Positions 26,517-34,109 of a DNA stretch of 64,000 bases are shown in pieces. The translations under genes and the position numbers were made by a program. Source of the stretch: CFX5 sp023384495 (lineage in GTDB: Bacteria; Chloroflexota; Anaerolineae; Caldilineales; Caldilineaceae); contig JASNZV010000008.1 of assembly GCA_048499455.1 (NCBI GenBank), positions 186,001 to 250,000 of the forward strand. The letters are read 5' to 3'. Every line of letters starts with the position of its first letter. Position 1 is the first letter of the stretch. The notes under the pieces were generated by a model that was given only the letters and a program-made list of their open reading frames with translations, searched no databases and was not told the origin of the DNA.

Positions 26517-28303
26517 GTGAGGCTGCGACGCACCCGCACAGCGTGGTGCGGCGGATTGTCGCCTGGGGGCTGGCGATCTGCCTGGCCCTGGTTGCGCTGC
26601 CGGCATACACCCAAGATGGACCGCGCGCCGGCGACTATACTTTCGGCGAATGCAGCCGGATCGACCGGGAGGAGCTGCGCCGAGAGATCGAGCGGACGGC
26701 CTATGCGGTGCTGACCGAGCAGAGCAGCGGGCTTAACCTGACCGCCATGGTGGAGCGGCGCTGGGTCGACCTGGAGGTGGACGCCGTGATCGATGCGGTG
26801 GTTGCTCAGGCCGTCGCCCAGGTCGCCGCCGAAGAGGGCTACTTTAGCCGGCTTTGGTCCGGCTGGTCGGCGGACAAGGCCGAAGAGTTCGCCACACGCA
26901 TCGCCGACGATGCCTTTACGGCGCCGGCTTTTCGCAACAAGATTGATGAGCTTTCCACGGCGATTGCCGTCGAAATTGCCAAAGAGATCGAAGCCGACTT
27001 TGCGCGCGCCGCGTCCGCCGCGTTCCTGTGTATGAAGGCCTACGTCGGCGCCCAATATTCAACCACGCTCTTTAGCGCCTTTGAAAATCGGGTGAGCCTG
27101 GAGGTAGAAGCCGCCGCCGAAGCGGGAAGCCCGGCGGTGGATGTCTCGCTAATTGACGTTCACGGCAAGCTATTGGGCGGCGTTGGGCTGATTGTCGTCA
27201 CCGAGATCGCCCGCCGCGTGGCCCAAAAGCTGAGCCAGAAGATCGCCGAGCGGATTGCCGGGCGCATTGCAGGCCGTGTGTTGGGGCGCGCAGGGTCGAG
27301 TCTGATCCCGATTGCCGGCTGGGCCATTGGCCTGGGGCTAATCGTGTGGGACCTGTGGGAGGGGGGCAATGGCGCACTGCCGCAGATTCAAGAGGCGTTG
27401 ACAAGCGCCGAGGTCAAGGCCAAAATCCGCAGCGAGATTGCCGACACGCTCAAGAACAGCCTGCCCGATGAGACTGCCGTGGTGGCGCTGGAGATTGCCG
27501 TCACCATGCTCGAAGAGTGGGAGGGGTTTTGTGACCGCGCCGCCAACGTGTGCCGGTTGGCGGCGGAGAATGTGACCTTTCAGGCGATTCTCGGCGACAC
27601 GCCATTGGATCGGCTCGCCCAACTGACGCGGCTGGTCGACGTCATCATCGACTATGCGGGGCGCGCCGAATTGGACGCCGCCATCCTCAATGGCCAGTTT
27701 GAGATCGCGCTGGCGTTGCCCGCCAGTTCGTACACCCTTGTCGAGCGCGGCCGTTCGCTGGCCCCGCTGCTGGCCTGGGCGCAACTGGCCGGCGAGCAGT
27801 TCGACCAGGCCCTGGCCTACGACATCCCACGCCGCAAGCAGCCCGCCGAGCTGACACCGCAGTTGCTCGGCGCCTTGCTGGCGGTGGGCGATCAGGCGGC
27901 CATCGACAAGTTGCTGGCGCTCGACCGCGACGAACTGGAGACGCTGGTTCCCTTCGCCGGGGAAAGCCTGGGGCCAATTGCCGTCAACATGTCGTTGGAC
28001 GAAATCCGCCTGTTGGTGGGCTATCTCATGGCGCCGCCACCCGACGTAGCGGCGACCCCGGCAATCGATCTGGCCCCCCGGTTGGCGAGCGGCGAAGTGA
28101 CAGTCCGCCAGTTGCTGACGCCTACGTCCACGCCGGTCGCCAGCGCAACGGACGATGCGGCCCCGACGACGCAGCCCGAAAGCGCGCCGGGGGTCAACAG
28201 CGTGGTTGTCGGGTCGGGCATCCTGGCCTTGTTGATCCTGGCCGCAGGGGGCGCGCTCTGGTGGCGGCGGCGTCCCCACGCTGGGCGGTCAGGCGATGAA
28301 TGA
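26513..28303 (+). CDS. Membrane-anchored protein, paralog B of the three-gene cassette
   Basis: About 596 residues, clearly homologous to paralog A. It has a probable signal peptide (VAWGLAICLALVALPAYT), Cys47 and Cys173 at identical residue numbers, and the shared segment IARRV...GRIAGRVLGR then LIPIAGWAIGLGLIVWDL (about 230-285). The string GALPQIQE is shared, followed by SAEVKA. It adds Cys around residues 342 and 347, a Thr/Pro/Ala-rich linker and a C-terminal helix (VVVGSGILALLILAAGGALWW) with a basic tail. Type I membrane topology is likely. The last 200 residues diverge from A. It overlaps the YbjQ gene by 4 nt. Confidence 0.72.
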   Translation: MSEAATHPHSVVRRIVAWGLAICLALVALPAYTQDGPRAGDYTFGECSRIDREELRREIERTAYAVLTEQSSGLNLTAMVERRWVDLEVDAVIDAVVAQAVAQVAAEEGYFSRLWSGWSADKAEEFATRIADDAFTAPAFRNKIDELSTAIAVEIAKEIEADFARAASAAFLCMKAYVGAQYSTTLFSAFENRVSLEVEAAAEAGSPAVDVSLIDVHGKLLGGVGLIVVTEIARRVAQKLSQKIAERIAGRIAGRVLGRAGSSLIPIAGWAIGLGLIVWDLWEGGNGALPQIQEALTSAEVKAKIRSEIADTLKNSLPDETAVVALEIAVTMLEEWEGFCDRAANVCRLAAENVTFQAILGDTPLDRLAQLTRLVDVIIDYAGRAELDAAILNGQFEIALALPASSYTLVERGRSLAPLLAWAQLAGEQFDQALAYDIPRRKQPAELTPQLLGALLAVGDQAAIDKLLALDRDELETLVPFAGESLGPIAVNMSLDEIRLLVGYLMAPPPDVAATPAIDLAPRLASGEVTVRQLLTPTSTPVASATDDAAPTTQPESAPGVNSVVVGSGILALLILAAGGALWWRRRPHAGRSGDE

Positions 28304-28424
28304 GCGGATGAATAGGATGAACATTATGATGAGCACAAAGCCGAGATCGGCCAGTTTGGCAAGGTTGGAAACCCACGACTGACGCCGAAAGGCGCCCGCA
28401 GGCGCTCAATTTCTGGTCACTGCA

Positions 28425-28442
28425 GCGACTTTTCAGTGTCAA
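28425..28442 (+). repeat. Dispersed GACTTTTC motif, copy 4
   Basis: Reads GCGACTTTTCAGTGTCAA, 3' of the cassette and 80 nt before leuC; flanked on the left by a GGTCACTGCA that can partly pair with the GACTTTT arm, as in copy 1. Confidence 0.45.
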
Positions 28443-28522
28443 TCGTCGAATTCATTCGCTGCAAGATAGTAAGGCGTCCGGTCGTGAATTGTTGAAAATC
28501 TTTAACACAGAAGGATCAAATC

Positions 28523-29924
<1,402 letters not shown>

Positions 29925-29926
<2 letters not shown>

Positions 29927-29989
29927 TTTGAGAGTTTGGATTTGGCAGTCGTCTCTCCCGCGGAACCGAAATCCAAAATCTAAAATCGT
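29925..29989. repeat. Heptad-periodic inverted arms after leuC
   Basis: Three heptads GATTTGA/GAGTTTG/GATTTGG at 29925-29945 face three of opposite sense, AAATCCA/AAATCTA/AAATCGT, at 29969-29989. TTTGGATTT and AAATCCAAA can pair. The arms straddle the leuC stop and end just before the next gene's ribosome site. Confidence 0.5.
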
Positions 29990-30002
29990 CTGGGGGTGAG
30001 CA

Positions 30003-30449
30003 ATGACCATTGTGCTCGAACGATTCGACATTCCAGAGCGGGGCGTCTTGGAGCTTGACCTGCACGAGTCGATTGAGATCCGTGTAACGGCGGAGGAGGC
30101 GCGGCGCAAGGTGAACTCGTGGGTTCACGAGTATGTCAGCTACATGATGCACGCCGAAGCGCCGACGCTGGTCGTTGGTGAGCAGGTCGTCTGGCGTGTG
30201 CCCGCTGTCTTTACTTCATCACAGGTTGGAACGGTGGGTACGGTCGGCACTGTCGACGTGGATGTTCAGAGCGGCAACATGAATGCAACCCCTGAGCATA
30301 TCATCCAGTTTCAACAGTGTGCCAGGGAGATGGCAAAAAAACTGCCGCCATATCAACCTGGATGGCTGAAAGTACCAGAAGAATACATCCCGAAGGATAT
30401 TCCGAGAGCGAAAATGGCCGTTCTACCAGACGATGATGACCAGGATTAG
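30003..30449 (+). CDS. Hypothetical protein of 148 residues, partner of a C39-like peptidase
   Basis: Starts MTIVLERFDIPERG with GGGGGTGAG 5 nt before the ATG. It has a mixed alpha/beta N-terminal half (TAEEARRKVNSWVHEYVSYM), a repeat GTVGTVGTVDVDV around residue 80, and an acidic Asp tail. No family recognised. Only 3 nt separate its stop from the C39-like gene, so the two form a pair; an adaptor, immunity or substrate role is possible but nothing in the sequence decides it. Confidence 0.65.
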   Translation: MTIVLERFDIPERGVLELDLHESIEIRVTAEEARRKVNSWVHEYVSYMMHAEAPTLVVGEQVVWRVPAVFTSSQVGTVGTVGTVDVDVQSGNMNATPEHIIQFQQCAREMAKKLPPYQPGWLKVPEEYIPKDIPRAKMAVLPDDDDQD

Positions 30450-30452
30450 AAG

Positions 30453-30911
30453 ATGGATCGCGTGATACTGCCGATTCAAAACTGGCCTCAACATCGTACG
30501 GGTGAATGTGTTGCCGCCTGTGCAGCAATGGTGCTGGGGTACATGGGGGTCAGGATTCCTTACCAGCGCCTACTGCGTACTTTGGAAATCATTCCTGACA
30601 TGGGCACTCCATCCTTCAAAGTCGTTAACCTACAACGACTTGGCTTTACTGTCATCTATCGACAGGGTACATTCGATGAATTGCTCCAACATCTGCTGGC
30701 CGGTCACCCTTGCATCGTGTTCGTGCGTACAGGTCAACTCCCGTACCGGAGTGATAATACCGATCATGCTGTCGTTGTGGTCGGTATGGATAAACAAAAT
30801 GTCTACGTCAACGATCCGGAATCCGCTGAAGCTCCGATTCGGGTGTCACGAGGCGACTTCGACCTGGCCTGGCTTGAGCACGACGAAAAATACGCTGTCA
30901 TCACCCGTTGA
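30453..30911 (+). CDS. C39-like papain-fold cysteine peptidase
   Basis: About 152 residues. The catalytic Cys sits in TGECVAACAAMVLGYMG (near 16-32). The catalytic His and Asp are in DHAVVVVGMDKQNVYVNDP (near 108-126), separated by typical C39 spacing. There is no signal peptide and no ABC transporter fusion, so it is cytosolic or released, unlike the classical bacteriocin-leader peptidases. It is encoded between leuC and leuD, 3 nt after the 148-residue gene and 29 nt before the leuD ATG. Its target is unknown. Confidence 0.78.
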   Translation: MDRVILPIQNWPQHRTGECVAACAAMVLGYMGVRIPYQRLLRTLEIIPDMGTPSFKVVNLQRLGFTVIYRQGTFDELLQHLLAGHPCIVFVRTGQLPYRSDNTDHAVVVVGMDKQNVYVNDPESAEAPIRVSRGDFDLAWLEHDEKYAVITR

Positions 30912-30940
30912 TTGCCTTCAATAGAACAGGAAAACTTGTT

Positions 30941-31531
30941 ATGGAATCTTTTCAAAAACTGACCACTACCGCCGTCCCCCTGCGCGCCGAAAATGTGGAC
31001 ACCGACCAGATCATCCCGGCCCGCTTCCTCACTGCCGTGACCAAAGAGGGGATGGGCGACGGCCTCTTTGCCAGTTGGCGCTACAACGCCGATGGCGCGC
31101 CCAAGCCCGATTTTGTGCTCAACCAGCCCGAGTATCAGGGCGGCCAGGTGCTCATCGCCGGGCGCAACTTTGGCAGCGGGTCGAGCCGCGAACACGCCGT
31201 CTGGGCGCTGACCGAGTATGGCTTCAAAGCGGTGATCACCCCCGGCTTTGGCGATATCTTTTATAACAACAGCCTCAAGAACGGGCTGCTGCCCATCGCC
31301 CTGCCCACCGAGACGGTCAACCTGCTGCTCGACCTGGTGGAGGAGGAGCCGGAGACGCCGATCACCATCGACCTGGCCAACCAGACGGTGACGCTGCCCG
31401 ACGGCCAGCAACACGGGTTCGAGATTGACCCCTTCCGCAAGCTCTGCCTGCTGGACGGAGTCGACGATCTGGGTTATATTTTGTCGAAAGAGGAACAGGT
31501 TCGGGCCTTTGAGGCAGAGCCGGCCTATTAG
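30941..31531 (+). CDS. leuD: 3-isopropylmalate dehydratase small subunit
   Basis: About 196 residues; LeuC partner. The swivel-domain motif AENVDTDQIIPARFLT begins near residue 16, NFGSGSSREHAVWAL follows near 75-90, and the C-terminal strand pattern is intact. The ATG at 30941 has AGGAA about 8 nt upstream; the in-frame ATT at 30908 is not needed. It is in the same operon as leuC, though two foreign-looking genes separate them. It is followed by GNAT, MNT and HEPN genes. Confidence 0.95.
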   Translation: MESFQKLTTTAVPLRAENVDTDQIIPARFLTAVTKEGMGDGLFASWRYNADGAPKPDFVLNQPEYQGGQVLIAGRNFGSGSSREHAVWALTEYGFKAVITPGFGDIFYNNSLKNGLLPIALPTETVNLLLDLVEEEPETPITIDLANQTVTLPDGQQHGFEIDPFRKLCLLDGVDDLGYILSKEEQVRAFEAEPAY

Positions 31532-31624
31532 AGTCGGCCGATTCAAGAAGCGTCGTTTGAAAACGTCGGCGCCGCTACGATGCGTTCGTTGGCACAGATT
31601 GCCGGATCCGTTCTGGGGAGAACC

Positions 31625-32113
31625 ATGTTGAACATCGCGCAGGCAGTGGAAGCCGATATCCCCTTGATTCAGGCTGCTGCGGCCGAGTCCTGGCGTGTCA
31701 CCTATGCTACTGTTTTTTCGTCGGCGTTTATCGAGGATTTTCTGAGTAGCGCCTATGGCACAACAGCCTTGCGTCGCTCCATTTCCAGCGAACGATCCCT
31801 CTTCGTAGTGGCAAAAGAGCATGACCATATCGTCGGTTTTTGCCAGATCGGCCAAGGGGATAGTCGCTATGCTGGTGGTTTTCAACTCTTTCGTATCTAT
31901 GTCATCCCTTCGCATTGGCGGCGGGGGGTCGGACAAGATCTGCTCGCCAGGGCCGAAGCGTGGGTGCTGGAGCAGGGCGGCAGAGGGTATTGCTGCTATG
32001 TACATGGACTCAACGAGGTCGGCAAAGGCTTCTATTTGAAGAATGGCTTTCTCCATGTGCCAGAGCAAGATATCGAAGGCGAATGGTATCTGTGGAAGGA
32101 TCTGGCAAAATGA
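31625..32113 (+). CDS. GNAT family N-acetyltransferase
   Basis: About 162 residues. The acetyl-CoA pyrophosphate-binding loop appears as VIPSHWRRGVGQDLLARAE (near 90-110), and the C-terminal strand-loop as NEVGKGFYLKNGF. Substrate cannot be told. It starts at ATG 31625 behind GGGGAGA, and its TGA overlaps the ATG of the nucleotidyltransferase gene (ATGA at 32110). That tight linkage puts it with the MNT/HEPN pair, where it could modify the toxin, tRNA or another partner; this is inference. Confidence 0.85.
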   Translation: MLNIAQAVEADIPLIQAAAAESWRVTYATVFSSAFIEDFLSSAYGTTALRRSISSERSLFVVAKEHDHIVGFCQIGQGDSRYAGGFQLFRIYVIPSHWRRGVGQDLLARAEAWVLEQGGRGYCCYVHGLNEVGKGFYLKNGFLHVPEQDIEGEWYLWKDLAK

Positions 32114-32496
32114 GTTGGGACCCCGCGACAATCGAGGCGGCGCGCCAGTATCACCGCGCTCGCGATGCCAAACGCTGGGCCGAACGCGAGGCCTATCGCC
32201 AGGAGTGGCTGGAGCAGGCGCGGGCAGCCATCCGGCAACATGCGCCGAGCTTTTCCTCTCTGCGGCGCGCCTGGCTCTTTGGCTCCATCGTGCAGCCGGG
32301 CCGCTTCCGTCCTGATTCGGATATCGATGTGGCTGTCGAATGTCCCGATCTGGAGCAAGAGAGCGCGTTTTGGCGGGTCATGGAACAGGCACTGCGCCGA
32401 GATGTGGATGTGCGCCCCTATGTTGGGGCAATTATCCAGGCAGTAGCCTGGTATGGAGAAATCGTCTATGAACGAGAAGGCGCTTATCCTCCTTAG
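32110..32496 (+). CDS. mntA: Minimal nucleotidyltransferase (MNT) of a HEPN/MNT toxin-antitoxin module
   Basis: About 128 residues. The polymerase-beta-like motif is GSIVQPGRFRPDSDIDVAV (near 59-77): GS, then the paired acids DID, one residue longer between them than the usual GSX10DXD. The N-terminal half is helical. In known MntA/HepT systems the MNT AMPylates or polyadenylylates the HEPN toxin and silences it. It overlaps the GNAT gene by 4 nt and the HEPN gene by about 29 nt. Name assigned by family, not experiment. Confidence 0.85.
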   Translation: MSWDPATIEAARQYHRARDAKRWAEREAYRQEWLEQARAAIRQHAPSFSSLRRAWLFGSIVQPGRFRPDSDIDVAVECPDLEQESAFWRVMEQALRRDVDVRPYVGAIIQAVAWYGEIVYEREGAYPP

Positions 32497-32935
32497 CAGC
32501 GTAGAGCATGACCTGAGCGCCATCGACCAAATTTACCAGGAATTGGGCGAACCGGAAATCAGCCCTGAGAGTGAATACCGAGATCTGGTCTTTGTGGCCT
32601 TTCAGTTGCATCACCTTTACAACGCGTTTGAGAACATTTTTCTGAATGTGGCGGCAGCCCTTGAGAATTCCATAGAGGATACGGAGCGTTGGCGTGCACA
32701 GTTATTAGAGCGGATGCTGCTGGATGTATTACCGCTCCGGCCAAAGCTGATTGATAACCAGGCCTATATCGCGCTCGACGAACTGCGGCGATTTCGGCAT
32801 CTCTTTCGCCATGCCTATCGCACACGACTCGATGCGGAACGGCTGCACTTGGTACTCAGGAAAGCCCTGAATCTCAAACGGATCTACCAAGCACAAATCG
32901 AGACATTCTTATCGTTCGTACGAACGCTTGACTAG
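32468..32935 (+). CDS. hepT: HEPN ribonuclease-like toxin (HepT family)
   Basis: About 155 residues, all-helical. The catalytic signature RX4HXY is seen as RHLFRHAY (near 117-124). An earlier QLHHLYNAFENIFLNV helix resembles the dimer-forming helix of HepT proteins. The start is the ATG at 32468, inside the mntA coding region. The order MNT then HEPN is common in this family. The stop is 12 nt before the leuB ATG, so the module is embedded in the leucine operon rather than flanking it. Confidence 0.82.
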   Translation: MNEKALILLSSVEHDLSAIDQIYQELGEPEISPESEYRDLVFVAFQLHHLYNAFENIFLNVAAALENSIEDTERWRAQLLERMLLDVLPLRPKLIDNQAYIALDELRRFRHLFRHAYRTRLDAERLHLVLRKALNLKRIYQAQIETFLSFVRTLD

Positions 32936-32947
32936 AGAGAAGATGCT

Positions 32948-34039
32948 ATGAACGCAAAAATCGTCCTCCTCGCTGGCGACGGAATCGGCCCGGAAGTTGT
33001 GGCCGAGGCCCGCAAGGTGCTCGCCGCCGTCGGCGAAAAATTCAACCACACCTTTCACTTCGATGAACAGTTGATGGGCGGCCGCGCCATCGACGAAGTG
33101 GGCGCCAGCCTGCCCGACGCCACAGTCGCCGCGTGCAAACAGGCCGACGCCGTCTTGCTCGGTGCGGTGGGCGGCCCCAAGTGGGACAACCCCAACGCCA
33201 AAGATCGGCCCGAACGGGGTCTGCTTGGCATCCGCAAGGCGCTCAACCTCTTCGCCAACTTGCGCCCGGTCAAGGTGCCGGCCCAGTTGGTCAGCGCCAG
33301 CACCATCAAGGAAGAAGTGCTGCGCGGCGCCGACCTGCTGGTCATCCGAGAGTTGACCGGCGGCATCTATTTTGGCCCGCGCCAGGAGGCCGGCGACGAG
33401 GGCTACGAAGCGTACGACACCATGCTCTACACCCGCCCTGAGATCGAGCGCGTCGTCCGTCTGGCCGCCGACACCGCGCGCACCAGGCGCAAGAAACTCG
33501 CTAGCGTGGACAAAGCCAACGTGCTCGCCTCCAGCCGGCTCTGGCGGCGCGTCGCGACCGACATTCTGGCCGACTACCCCGACCTGGAGGTGGAACATGT
33601 GTTGGTGGATGCGATGGCCATGCACCTGATCCGCCGGCCCGCCAGCTTTGATGTGATCGTGGCCGAGAACCTCTTTGGCGACATCCTCACCGACGAGGCG
33701 GCCATGCTGGCCGGTTCCATGGGCATGTTGCCCTCGGCCAGTCTGGGCGACCTGATCAACCAGCACAGCCAGCCGCTGGGTCTCTACGAGCCGATCCACG
33801 GCAGCGCGCCCGACATTGCCGGCCAGGCCCTCGCCAACCCGCTGGGCGCGATCCTCAGTAGCGCTATGCTGGTGCGCCACAGCCTGGGTCTGGAAGCCGA
33901 GGCCAAGGCCATCGAAGCAGCCGTCGATGCCGTGCTCGCCGAGGGCGTGCGCACGCGCGATATCGCCGACACGGGCGCCGAGGTGGTCGGCACGCAAGTG
34001 ATGGGGGATCTCGTCACCGAAAGACTGCTTGCCCAGTAG
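32948..34039 (+). CDS. leuB: 3-isopropylmalate dehydrogenase
   Basis: About 363 residues; NAD+-dependent oxidative decarboxylation of 3-isopropylmalate, and probably of methylmalate from the citramalate route. It begins MNAKIVLLAGDGIGPEVV, and the motifs RELTGGIYFGPR, KANVLASSRLWR, VDAMAMHLIRRP, and YEPIHGSAPDIAG are all in place, with the NAD-specific acidic position in the last region. AGAAG lies upstream of the ATG at 32948. A 12-nt gap follows the HEPN gene. Confidence 0.96.
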   Translation: MNAKIVLLAGDGIGPEVVAEARKVLAAVGEKFNHTFHFDEQLMGGRAIDEVGASLPDATVAACKQADAVLLGAVGGPKWDNPNAKDRPERGLLGIRKALNLFANLRPVKVPAQLVSASTIKEEVLRGADLLVIRELTGGIYFGPRQEAGDEGYEAYDTMLYTRPEIERVVRLAADTARTRRKKLASVDKANVLASSRLWRRVATDILADYPDLEVEHVLVDAMAMHLIRRPASFDVIVAENLFGDILTDEAAMLAGSMGMLPSASLGDLINQHSQPLGLYEPIHGSAPDIAGQALANPLGAILSSAMLVRHSLGLEAEAKAIEAAVDAVLAEGVRTRDIADTGAEVVGTQVMGDLVTERLLAQ

Positions 34040-34109
34040 GCGAGTGGATGATTGGGTTGCGCATCTTCTAATCATCGACAGACCCAATATTCTAGTGAAC
34101 GAATCAGCT

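Noticed and set aside
31580..31624. Upstream in-frame start for the GNAT gene
   Set aside because: The ATG at 31625 has GGGGAGA in place, and the extension has no conserved sequence.
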